Source of the DNA: an uncultured Candidatus Pelagibacter sp. | GTDB lineage: Bacteria; Pseudomonadota; Alphaproteobacteria; Pelagibacterales; Pelagibacteraceae | NCBI GenBank assembly: GCA_905620465.1 | Contig: CAJQTO010000005.1 | Span: 1 to 45,988, forward strand | Direction of reading: 5' to 3' | Length of the DNA stretch: 45,988 bases | Shown: positions 1 through 8,023 of the stretch, in pieces | Layout: each line of letters starts with the position of its first letter | Numbering within the stretch: the stretch's first letter is position 1 | Program-made: the position numbers and the translations under genes | The notes under the pieces: generated by a model | The model's database searches: none | Told to the model about the DNA's origin: nothing | Seen by the model: only the letters and a program-made list of their open reading frames with translations

Positions 1-323
1 AGGCGGTTTGGGATGAATTTTTTAATTTTTATAAGGTCGCCTGCCATAATTGCATGTGCTTTATGTCTCACAAAAATCCAACATACTAGTGACTCAGCAA
101 AATCTTCAAAATTATTTGTCTTAGCATATTTTGAACAATACTTTTTTTTATCTAATTTTTTTGTTTTTGACCATTTTGATGGTGAGATTACTCCAGTATT
201 TTTTTGAATAATATGTGCTAATTCATGAGCCATTATTACAGCACACAAACTGTAATGCGTTTTAGAAAGCCGATGACCACACGTTGATAGATTAATATGA
301 AACTCTCTTTTAAGAGTGCCCAC
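1..323 (-). CDS. HExxH zinc metalloprotease-like protein, C-terminus off the window (partial)
   Basis: Minus-strand translation, not in ORF track: VGTLKREFHINLSTCGHRLSKTHYSLCAVIMAHELAHIIQKNTGVISPSKWSKTKKLDKKKYCSKYAKTNNFEDFAESLVCWIFVRHKAHAIMAGDLIKIKKFIPN. Contains HELAH (213-227) followed by EDFAE; candidate GTG start at 323 with AGAAGG just upstream; no in-frame ATG upstream before a stop. Confidence 0.6.
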   Translation of the reverse strand, partial: MGTLKREFHINLSTCGHRLSKTHYSLCAVIMAHELAHIIQKNTGVISPSKWSKTKKLDKKKYCSKYAKTNNFEDFAESLVCWIFVRHKAHAIMAGDLIKIKKFIPNR

Positions 324-357
324 CCTACCTTCTACTTTGTTTAATTTATAATAAAAA

Positions 358-1668
358 TTAATTTATATTTTGACTCATTTTATTGGGTAGCCATAAGGCA
401 ATCTCAGGAAATATAATAATAATAATAACAGCTAAAATCATTAATAAAAAAAGAGGAAATGCACTCTTTGCAATAAAAGCCATATCTTTATTTGCCATGC
501 CCTGTAACACAAACAAGTTAAAACCAACAGGAGGAGTAATTTGAGCCATCTCCACTACAATCACAAGATATATTCCAAACCAAATCATATCAAAACCTGC
601 TTGTCTTATCATTGGTTCAATAATTGCCATTGTTAATACAACGGCTGAAATTCCATCTAAAAACATTCCTAGAATAATATAAAAAATTGTTAAAATAAAA
701 ATCAACATATACGGTGAGAGATTCATTTCTTGGATCCATATTGCTAAATTTCTAGGTAGCCCAGTAAAACCCATTGCTAAAGATAAAAAAGTTGAACCAG
801 CTAATATAAAAGCAATCATACATGATGTTTTGGTTGCACCTAATAATGATAATTTAAAAGTTTCCTTATTAAGGGTTTGTTGAAACCAAGATAAAATTAA
901 TGCACCAACTACACCTAAAGATGCTGCCTCTGTAGCGGTTGCTATACCAGTATAAATAGATCCAATAACTGAAGTAATTAACAATATAACTGGTAAAAGT
1001 TGTTTTGATCCTTTAATTTTTTGTGACAAAGAAAAATTTTGCATAGTACTTGGCATTAATTTTTTATTCAACATTGACCAAATAACCACATAAGTCATAA
1101 ATAAAATCGCAAGCATTATCCCAGGAATAATTCCTGCCATAAATAATTTTGCAATAGAATCTTCAATTGTAACCCCATAAATTATCAATATTATCGAAGG
1201 TGGAATTAACAAACCTAAAGTCCCTGAGCCTGCTAAACTTCCTAATAATAATTTTTCAGGGTATTTTCTTTTTCTTAGTTCTGGGATTGACATTTTACCA
1301 ACTGTAGCAACAGTAGCTGCTGAAGATCCAGAAATTGCAGCAAATAAAGCACAACCAACAATATTAACATGAATTAAACCACCAGGTAACTTTGATAGCC
1401 AAGGTGATAAACCCTTAAACAAATTTTCTGATAATTTAGTTCTAAATAATATTTCACCCATCCAAACAAACAAAGGTAATGCAGTTAAAGTCCAAGATGA
1501 ACTGGTACCCCATATGGTTGTTGCCATTGCATCACCTACCGGCCTAGTAGTAAATAGAAACATTCCGATGGCCGATACAGCTATCATACTTAAAGCAACC
1601 CAAACTCCTGAGCCTAATAGAAATAATAATAAAGATATAAAAAAAATTGTTAGGAATATTTCATTCAT
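358..1668 (-). CDS. dctM: TRAP transporter large permease (DctM family)
   Basis: 436 aa multi-TM protein with DctM-type motifs (GCALFAAISGSSAATVATVGKMSIPELRKRKY..., LLIPPSIILIIYGVTIEDSIAKLFMAGIIPG); next to dctQ/dctP. Confidence 0.95.
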   Translation of the reverse strand: MNEIFLTIFFISLLLFLLGSGVWVALSMIAVSAIGMFLFTTRPVGDAMATTIWGTSSSWTLTALPLFVWMGEILFRTKLSENLFKGLSPWLSKLPGGLIHVNIVGCALFAAISGSSAATVATVGKMSIPELRKRKYPEKLLLGSLAGSGTLGLLIPPSIILIIYGVTIEDSIAKLFMAGIIPGIMLAILFMTYVVIWSMLNKKLMPSTMQNFSLSQKIKGSKQLLPVILLITSVIGSIYTGIATATEAASLGVVGALILSWFQQTLNKETFKLSLLGATKTSCMIAFILAGSTFLSLAMGFTGLPRNLAIWIQEMNLSPYMLIFILTIFYIILGMFLDGISAVVLTMAIIEPMIRQAGFDMIWFGIYLVIVVEMAQITPPVGFNLFVLQGMANKDMAFIAKSAFPLFLLMILAVIIIIIFPEIALWLPNKMSQNIN

Positions 1669-1670
1669 GA

Positions 1671-2162
1671 TTAATTAATTCTTTTATTTATTATAGAAAA
1701 AACTAAATGATGAAATACACAAATAAAAAATATTAAAGAGCCTATTGCAAGGCTTGTTTGAGGTATCCATATAAGGATTTCATCAGCTCCTTCACTTCTT
1801 TCTTTAAACTTAATTGAAACTATGGTCATTTTTATAAAATAAAAAGCCATAAATCCTGAAAAAAAGCTTCCTACAGATAAACACCACAGTTCTATAAATT
1901 TTCTTTTTTTACCTTCTAGCTTTTCTAGAAATAAAGTTATTCTAATATGAGCCTTGTTATAAAAAGTATATGCTAAGGCAAAAAATGATGAGGCCGCCAT
2001 ACAGTAACCAGAATATTCTGCTAGACCTCTAATATAAAAACCAAAAATTCTGGAGATAATTCCAGTTAAAATAAATATTGCTACTAATACTAAAAAACCT
2101 GCTGCTATATATCCTGAATAATTATAAATAGATTTTAGAATATTGTTAAGTTTATTTAACAT
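1671..2162 (-). CDS. dctQ: TRAP transporter small permease (DctQ family)
   Basis: 163 aa, four hydrophobic segments, between dctP and dctM. Confidence 0.9.
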   Translation of the reverse strand: MLNKLNNILKSIYNYSGYIAAGFLVLVAIFILTGIISRIFGFYIRGLAEYSGYCMAASSFFALAYTFYNKAHIRITLFLEKLEGKKRKFIELWCLSVGSFFSGFMAFYFIKMTIVSIKFKERSEGADEILIWIPQTSLAIGSLIFFICVFHHLVFSIINKRIN

Positions 2163-2165
2163 AAC

Positions 2166-2196
2166 AAAAAGGCCGTTTACTTATAACGGCCTTTTT
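2166..2196 (-). terminator. Rho-independent terminator / processing hairpin between dctP and dctQM
   Basis: Perfect 12-bp inverted repeat AAAAAGGCCGTT-tacttat-AACGGCCTTTTT; U-tract on both strands. Confidence 0.85.
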
Positions 2197-2207
2197 AGTT
2201 TATAATA

Positions 2208-3182
2208 TTATTTATATGCAGTTAAAACAGCTTGTCCTCTAGAGCCAGCTCTACCAGCCCATTCCTTAGACATTATTGCTCCAACTTCTTTGAAATGTTT
2301 GTTCAAAGCTGAGTTTACTTTACCAACTTTCATACCGGCATCTGCTAAAGCTTTTTTATCTGCTTTGTTTCCCTTTTTAGATAATGCCCAACCTTTTTTT
2401 TCTGCTTTTGCGGCTTCTGACATTACTAATTTTTGAGTTGCAGCATCTAACTTGTTCCATGCATCTTTATTAACAATAATCATATTTTTTGGATACCAAG
2501 CTGCTATGTCATAAAAATATTTTACGCCGTTTTCCCAAATTTTACTATTCTTGCCAGTAGTTGGGGAAGTGATCATACTTTCAACTGCTCCTGTTGAAAA
2601 AGCCTGACTTATTTCAGCAGCTTCAATTTTTGTTGGCGCCATACCAGTAAGTTCGGCTAATCTAATTAAAGAAGAGTTGTAAGCTCTAAATTTTAAACCT
2701 TTTAGATCTGCCTTAGAGTTTATTTCATTCTTACTGTAAAGTCCTTGAGCTGGCCATGGCACAGCATACAAAAATACTAAACCTTTAGCATCTAGACCTT
2801 TAACTATCTCAGGTTTTGAAGCTTTATATAGTTTCATAGCGTCATCATATGATGATGCTAAGAAAGGTTGAGAATCTACCTCAAGTAAAGGATCTTCTTT
2901 ACCCAATGCTGACATAAATCTTTCTCCAATTTGTGCTTGACCTGTTCTTACAGCTCTAAAGATTTCTCCACCTTTGTATAGTGATCCACCTGGGTGAGTA
3001 ACTATTGTTAGTTTTCCACCACTTTTGTCTGAAACATTTTTAGCAAACTCAGTTGCATTTGCAGAATGAAAATTAGAAGCACCGTAAGCTAATGCCATAT
3101 CCCATTTTTCCGCAGATGTTACCGCGTTACTACTTAATAGTACTGTAAAAATAGTTATGAAAATTTTATTTATTAATTTCAT
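2208..3182 (-). CDS. dctP: TRAP transporter substrate-binding protein (DctP family)
   Basis: 324 aa with signal peptide; DctP features (LKGLKFRAYNSSLIRLAELTGMAPTKIEAAEISQAFSTGAVESMITSP); AGGAGAAAA ribosome-binding site upstream. Confidence 0.95.
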   Translation of the reverse strand: MKLINKIFITIFTVLLSSNAVTSAEKWDMALAYGASNFHSANATEFAKNVSDKSGGKLTIVTHPGGSLYKGGEIFRAVRTGQAQIGERFMSALGKEDPLLEVDSQPFLASSYDDAMKLYKASKPEIVKGLDAKGLVFLYAVPWPAQGLYSKNEINSKADLKGLKFRAYNSSLIRLAELTGMAPTKIEAAEISQAFSTGAVESMITSPTTGKNSKIWENGVKYFYDIAAWYPKNMIIVNKDAWNKLDAATQKLVMSEAAKAEKKGWALSKKGNKADKKALADAGMKVGKVNSALNKHFKEVGAIMSKEWAGRAGSRGQAVLTAYK

Positions 3183-3295
3183 TTTTTCTCCTTTTTTTTT
3201 ATTTATCTAATTTGATTGTTATATTTAATTAATGCAATAAGAAAATTTTTTTTTTACATTGAATTTTCAACATAAACTGTAAAATGATACTATAG

Positions 3296-3457
3296 ACGTA
3301 ATTTCATTCAAACTCCTGCATTAGCTTGCAGCAACTTCGTTACAAAATAAGGATTATAGAAGCACGGTCTGGGACACCGGGTAGGTGTTATAGTCGTCAT
3401 GTTTGCTCTTGTAATAAATATGACCTCGGCAAGAAAACCGAGGCCACATTTTTTTAG
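3296..3457 (+). ncRNA. Candidate structured small RNA with intrinsic terminator
   Basis: Non-coding gap with -10-like TACTAT near 3288-3294; hairpin CTGCA/TGCAG (~3317-3331); stem GATTATA(3352-3358)/TATAGTC(3389-3395) with inner CAC/GTG and GGT/ACC pairs; ends in CCTCGG-loop-CCGAGG and a T-run. Confidence 0.5.
3424..3455 (+). terminator. Rho-independent terminator
   Basis: CCTCGG-caagaaaa-CCGAGG followed by ccacATTTTTTT; the T-run is on the plus strand. Confidence 0.7.
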
Positions 3458-3466
3458 TTTTTGATT

Positions 3467-3721
3467 TTACGTATAGCTGACAGGGTTTCCTGGCCTGTCA
3501 TTAGGTAAATCTTTATTTTTGATTTCAGTAACAGCATCTTTTGTGGTACTGATTTTTACCTCTACTATTTCTTTAAGACGATCGTTATCAACTAATTGCT
3601 CTTTACAATAATTAATAACTTTTTCTTTGGCATCTTTAGCAGATTCTGCTTTGATGATTTCTTCTCTAGTGGAAGTTGATTTTTCAATTACGTCCACTTT
3701 AACTTTATACATATTAGTCAT
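3467..3721 (-). CDS. Hypothetical small protein (84 aa)
   Basis: Complete ORF preceded by a strong SD (GGAGGTTAT-ATG). Confidence 0.75.
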   Translation of the reverse strand: MTNMYKVKVDVIEKSTSTREEIIKAESAKDAKEKVINYCKEQLVDNDRLKEIVEVKISTTKDAVTEIKNKDLPNDRPGNPVSYT

Positions 3722-3894
3722 ATAACCTCCATAGAAATTTATAACATAATATGCATATTGATCTCAACCACTAACATTAAGTTTTATTAAGGTTTTATTA
3801 ATTTTTTTTATTATTTTGTTAATTTTTATTCTCGTTACACGTTACTTGTGTTTAAAAGCACAGTTTATGGCACATGGCTGATAGAACGCTCTTC

Positions 3895-4047
3895 TTATTT
3901 TTTTGACAGCTTATCTTTCATCTTTAATTTAAGTTTCTTTAATGTTCTTAAATCGTACCAACTTTTTTGTCCTCTTTTTAAGTTTCTCTCTTTTTCAACA
4001 ATAGTTACTTTTTTTTTAAGATCTTTGTGTTTTTCTTTTATTTTCAT
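3895..4047 (-). CDS. YdcH/DUF465-like small protein (50 aa)
   Basis: Not in ORF track (too short). Translation MKIKEKHKDLKKKVTIVEKERNLKRGQKSWYDLRTLKKLKLKMKDKLSKK*; short, charged, C-terminal LKKLKLKMKDKL pattern. It is antisense to the low-complexity plus ORF 3848-4093. Confidence 0.6.
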   Translation of the reverse strand: MKIKEKHKDLKKKVTIVEKERNLKRGQKSWYDLRTLKKLKLKMKDKLSKK

Positions 4048-4153
4048 TTATTTTAGAACCACGATCCCTAAAAGTTTTTTCATACCTTCATGATACAAGA
4101 TATCGGATACAGAGTCCTAGGTGTATTGGTTAGATTTCTAGAACCTTTATACA

Positions 4154-4220
4154 GTACTCAGATACTAAAAAAAGACCTCTAGTCTCAAGTCAGACTCAAG
4201 TTTGCTCTTGGTCTTATTGG
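4154..4220 (-). terminator. Possible minus-strand intrinsic terminator/attenuator
   Basis: Minus strand reads AAGACC...AGTCT-gacttg-AGACT...GGTCTTTTTTT: nested hairpin then T-run, upstream of the 3895-4047 ORF. Confidence 0.4.
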
Positions 4221-4311
4221 CTATATAGAGCTTTATTTTAGACAGTTAGTCTCTTTTTTATCAATTATAAAATAAAAAAATATTATAAAAAAATTATGTT
4301 AAAAAGAGAAC

Positions 4312-4479
4312 ATGAAAAAAAATTTATCTAGGTGTGCTGGTTGTGGAGAAGATAGCTCTATTCTTATGCAAGTAAGCTCTGGACCTGAAGTAATACTCCT
4401 TTGTAGCGATTGCCATAATCTTAAATACTCAAAAGAAGTCCAAAACGAAATTAACTATGTTGACGAGGAAAAAAGCTAA
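4312..4479 (+). CDS. Zinc-ribbon microprotein (55 aa)
   Basis: Not in ORF track. MKKNLSRCAGCGEDSSILMQVSSGPEVILLCSDCHNLKYSKEVQNEINYVDEEKS*; two CxxC knuckles (CAGC, CSDC); ends 4 nt before the rhodanese ATG. Confidence 0.6.
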   Translation: MKKNLSRCAGCGEDSSILMQVSSGPEVILLCSDCHNLKYSKEVQNEINYVDEEKS

Positions 4480-4483
4480 AAAT

Positions 4484-4825
4484 ATGATCAAACAATTAAT
4501 GTCGGAAGATATAAAGGATTACTTAAAGTCTAATTCAAAAATAATACTACTAGATGTAAGAACAGAAGGAGAATGGGATGGCTATGGCAAACCTGATGGA
4601 GAAAAATTAGGTTTAAAAACCTACTTTTTAACAATTAAAGATGAAAATTTCGTAAATGAATTTAAAGATTTGTTAATCAGTAAAGACTATGAAATTTTAA
4701 CCATGTGTAAAGTGGGTCAAAGATCTCAATTTGTTGCTCAATTATTAGAGAAAAATGATTATATATGCACAAATATATCAGATGGCTTTGATGGTTGGAA
4801 ATCCTCTGATTTACCATGCTTATAA
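4484..4825 (+). CDS. Rhodanese-like domain protein
   Basis: IILLDVRTEGEWDGYGKPDG...ILTMCKVGQRSQFVAQLLEKNDYICTNISDGFDGWKSSDLPC; CxxGxRS active loop. Track starts at 4457; ATG 4484 preferred because it avoids the upstream ORF. Confidence 0.85.
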   Translation: MIKQLMSEDIKDYLKSNSKIILLDVRTEGEWDGYGKPDGEKLGLKTYFLTIKDENFVNEFKDLLISKDYEILTMCKVGQRSQFVAQLLEKNDYICTNISDGFDGWKSSDLPCL

Positions 4826-4844
4826 TGAACATGAGATATATCAA

Positions 4845-5937
4845 TTGAAAAAAAAAATCTTAATAAATTATGTTTGTGAAGTAAATTATCCAAACACATC
4901 AGCTTATGGCATACATGTTTTTAAAATGTGTGATGCTCTTATATCTAAAAATACTAAAGTAAATTTAATTGCCCCACATAAATCTATAAATATTAAAGTA
5001 TTAAAAAAAAATTACAAAATAAAAAATAAAATTAATTTTTTTAGTATTTTTAAAAAAAAAATTAAGATTAATTTTTTAATTAAAAATATTAAATAATAAA
5101 TATATAAATATGGATAGGAATTGTTTTTTTATTTCAAGAAGTGTTTTGTTTGCGATAATAGCTTCTTTGTTCAATAAAAAAATTATTTTAGAACTACATC
5201 ATGAATTATCTGGAATGACTAAATTTCTTTATTATTTATTAAAAAATATTAATTTATTAAAAAATTTACGATATATCTTTATACATAAAAATTTAATAAA
5301 AATATTTAACCCGCCAAAAGACAAATATTTATGTTTAGATGATGCAGTTGATGTTAGTGATTTTAAATTAAATAAATCTATAAAAAAAATTAAAAGAACA
5401 TGTGTATATGTGGGAAGCTTTTACGGTGGCAAAGGTGTAGAGTTGATTTTTAGAATAGCACAAAAATTAAAAAATATTAATTTTCATCTATATGGTGATA
5501 AAAAATTTTTAAATAGAAATATCATTTCTAAAAATATTAAAGTATTTGATTATATTAAATATAAAGATATTCCTAAAAATCTTTTGAAATATGAGGTTGC
5601 CTTAATGCCCTATGGAAATTGGGTTTCTGGAAGATTAAAAAAAATAAATCTTGTCAAGACAATGTCACCTCTTAAAATGTTTGATTATCTTGCAAGTTCA
5701 AACATTATTATAGCAAGCGATTTAAGTGTATATAAACACATTTTAAAACACAGATATAACTCAATACTAGTCAACAATTCTAAAGTAAATGAGTGGGTTA
5801 GTTGGATTGACAAAATATTTAAATTCAAACAAAAATTTACTTATATAAAAAATAATGCACAAAAAACTGCTAAAGATCACACATGGATAAAGAGATCTAA
5901 AATTATTATAGATTTTGCTAATAAAGAATTTTTCTAA
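4845..5937 (+). pseudogene. GT4-type glycosyltransferase split by a frameshift (ORFs 4755-5096 and 5110-5937)
   Basis: First ORF looks like a GT N-terminus (KKILINYVCEVNYPNTSAYGIHVFKMCDALISKNTKVNLIAPH), second like the rest (FISRSVLFAIIASLFNKKIILELHHE...VYVGSFYGGKGVELIF...PLKMFDYLASSNIIIASDL). Frames differ by one; the second frame is open from 5080 and the first stops at 5094-5096. Confidence 0.7.
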
Positions 5938-5943
5938 ACTAAA

Positions 5944-7071
5944 TTATTTGCTATTCTCATTAAGTATATTGTTGCAATATGTTAAATACTTTAAGGCTTG
6001 AGGTTTGACTAAAAAATTAGTTAAATTTTTTTTAATTTTTTTATGATTTGATAGCAATTGTTTATAACTAAAAATTGAATTAATCATTTTATTTGCTAAT
6101 AAAATATGATTACTGGGATCAACAAATAAACCATATTTATTTGTTAAAATATCAGTAGCGCCACTACATCTAGAGCTTATGCATGGTAATCCAAAATTAA
6201 CCGCTTCTATAAGTGTATTGGGCAATCCTTCATATAAAGAAGGAAAAACTAAGATTTTGGACCTTAGATAATATTTTTTGGGATTAAAAACCCACCCTTT
6301 AAAAATTACATTTTTACTAATATTTAAATCATTACATAGTTTCTTTAACTTAAATTCATCCTGGCCATGTCCAATTAATATTAATTTATATTTAGGAAAT
6401 CTCTTTAAAAATAAAGCAAATGCTTTAATTATAATTATTTGGTTTTTTTGTTTACACAATCTCCCTACAGACAAAATAAAATTTTTTTTTACTATTTTTT
6501 TATTAACCAGTATTTTTTTTAGATAAGGGTTGTAAATAAGTTTAGTTTTGTTTTTATTGATAGTTATTAAATCTAGAGATCTTTTAGCTTTTATTGAATT
6601 GGTTATTATACCATTTGCAAAATTATAAGTAAATATTTTCAAAATAAAAACTATATATGCAGAAAATTTATTATCAGCATATTTAGTTGCACTGGTTATA
6701 TCTTCAGAATTTCTAAAAATAATTTTCCTATTAAAAAACTTACACACTATTATTGGAATAATATGACTTTGAAATGATAAAACGATAGATTCATGGCGTT
6801 TTATTTTTTTCCATAAACCCAATAATAAAAAAATTGATGACATTGAGGTAGTTAATCTTTTAAAAATATTATTGTTTTTGGAATCTTTAATATTAGTAAA
6901 ATTTACACCTTTTATAAAAAAAATTTTCTGGTCTCTTTTGTTAATATTAGAAATTAAATGTATTTGGATTTTTTTTTTTATACAGTAATTTATAAAATTA
7001 ATTAAGTTAACAGTTGCACCACCTCTTTCCCAAGAGGGGTATAAAATTATAAACTTTTTTATCTTATTCAT
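5944..7071 (-). CDS. Glycosyltransferase family 4 protein
   Basis: ILSVGRLCKQKNQIIIIKAFALFLKRFPKYKLILIGHGQDE...FPSLYEGLPNTLIEAVNFGLPCISSRCSGATDIL. Confidence 0.92.
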   Translation of the reverse strand: MNKIKKFIILYPSWERGGATVNLINFINYCIKKKIQIHLISNINKRDQKIFFIKGVNFTNIKDSKNNNIFKRLTTSMSSIFLLLGLWKKIKRHESIVLSFQSHIIPIIVCKFFNRKIIFRNSEDITSATKYADNKFSAYIVFILKIFTYNFANGIITNSIKAKRSLDLITINKNKTKLIYNPYLKKILVNKKIVKKNFILSVGRLCKQKNQIIIIKAFALFLKRFPKYKLILIGHGQDEFKLKKLCNDLNISKNVIFKGWVFNPKKYYLRSKILVFPSLYEGLPNTLIEAVNFGLPCISSRCSGATDILTNKYGLFVDPSNHILLANKMINSIFSYKQLLSNHKKIKKNLTNFLVKPQALKYLTYCNNILNENSK

Positions 7072-7901
7072 TTATATTTATCAGAAATATCTTTTCTTAT
7101 AAAAACATAGTTGGAAAGATGATATATATTATTTTCTGGTCTAAATGGATCTATGTGCAATAATTTATTGCCATGTGGTAGTATTTTAAATACATCAGAA
7201 AAATTAATTAATTCTGATAAATTATATAAAGTTTGTTTTTTTATTAACTGGTGCCAATTAAATTCAACTTGAATAAATTTTGGTCTGTGAATTTCCAAAA
7301 TATTTTTCGCACCTTTTAATACTTCGTATTCAAAGCCTTCTGTGTCAATTTTAATAAAATCGATGACTTTATTCTTAAAGTAACTTTGGAAATAGTCTAG
7401 CTGTCTTACTTGAACAGAAATTTTATTTTTATTTTCTCCTTGAATAAATGAAATTTTTTCTAAATTTTTAATTAATGATGCTTTTTCTGATTTTTCAGTG
7501 CCATAGGATAATTCTAAAATTTCATCTTTAACTCCAATTGCAATATTATGAATTTCTAATCGATCTTGAAAATTAGATTTAACTTCTTTTAACTCTTCAA
7601 ATGCTTTTGGTAATGGTTCAAATGATATAACTTTGGAATTAGTATCGGATAACAACATTTTTGTATAATTTCCTACATTGGCTCCAATATCTAAACTTAA
7701 ATTTATTTCTTCTTTAATAAGATTAATAAAAAATTTTTCTCCACTATCTTTGAACGAACCATAATTCATATACCCTTTTCCTTTTAATGAGAGAGATAGA
7801 ATTAAATCATTAATTAACTGCATACTCTTACGACCAAAAATTAAAACATAGATTTTTGAAATCTTTTTATAAATAAAAAGCAATACTTTTTTATGAATCA
7901 T
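7068..7901 (-). CDS. FkbM family methyltransferase
   Basis: SLDIGANVGNYTKMLL...VISFEPLPKAFEEL...DFIKIDTEGFEYEVLKGA. Confidence 0.9.
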   Translation of the reverse strand: MIHKKVLLFIYKKISKIYVLIFGRKSMQLINDLILSLSLKGKGYMNYGSFKDSGEKFFINLIKEEINLSLDIGANVGNYTKMLLSDTNSKVISFEPLPKAFEELKEVKSNFQDRLEIHNIAIGVKDEILELSYGTEKSEKASLIKNLEKISFIQGENKNKISVQVRQLDYFQSYFKNKVIDFIKIDTEGFEYEVLKGAKNILEIHRPKFIQVEFNWHQLIKKQTLYNLSELINFSDVFKILPHGNKLLHIDPFRPENNIYHLSNYVFIRKDISDKYK

Positions 7902-8023
7902 GATAATTTAAATATAACCATTTCATTTATCTCTAAAAGCTCTAATATTAAACATTATAAACACAGTTAGTGATTAAATGAAAAATAACTATAATGTACA
8001 TAATAAATTTTTAATTAATAAAC

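Noticed and set aside
13-207. Plus ORF of 64 aa in the track
   Set aside because: The antisense frame encodes a coherent HExxH metalloprotease-like protein; the plus ORF is low-complexity F/S-rich.
3296-3457. SRP RNA, tmRNA or tRNA identity for the candidate ncRNA
   Set aside because: No SRP GGAAG-type apical loop consensus, no tmRNA 3' acceptor/CCA end, no tRNA T-loop (TTCRA) seen. 6S RNA cannot be excluded by eye.
3848-4093. Plus ORF of 81 aa (possible membrane protein)
   Set aside because: Phe/Ser-rich shadow of the minus-strand lysine-rich YdcH-like ORF.
3401-4210. Shared 11-mer GTTTGCTCTTG in the ncRNA (3401-3411) and at 4200-4210, considered as a repeated element
   Set aside because: Many shared 11-mers are expected by chance in a 46-kb AT-rich window; flanks do not match.
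4755-4844. Upstream extension of the GT N-terminal ORF to ATG 4755
   Set aside because: It overlaps the rhodanese by about 70 nt and the extra residues do not look like a GT start; TTG 4845 is preferred.
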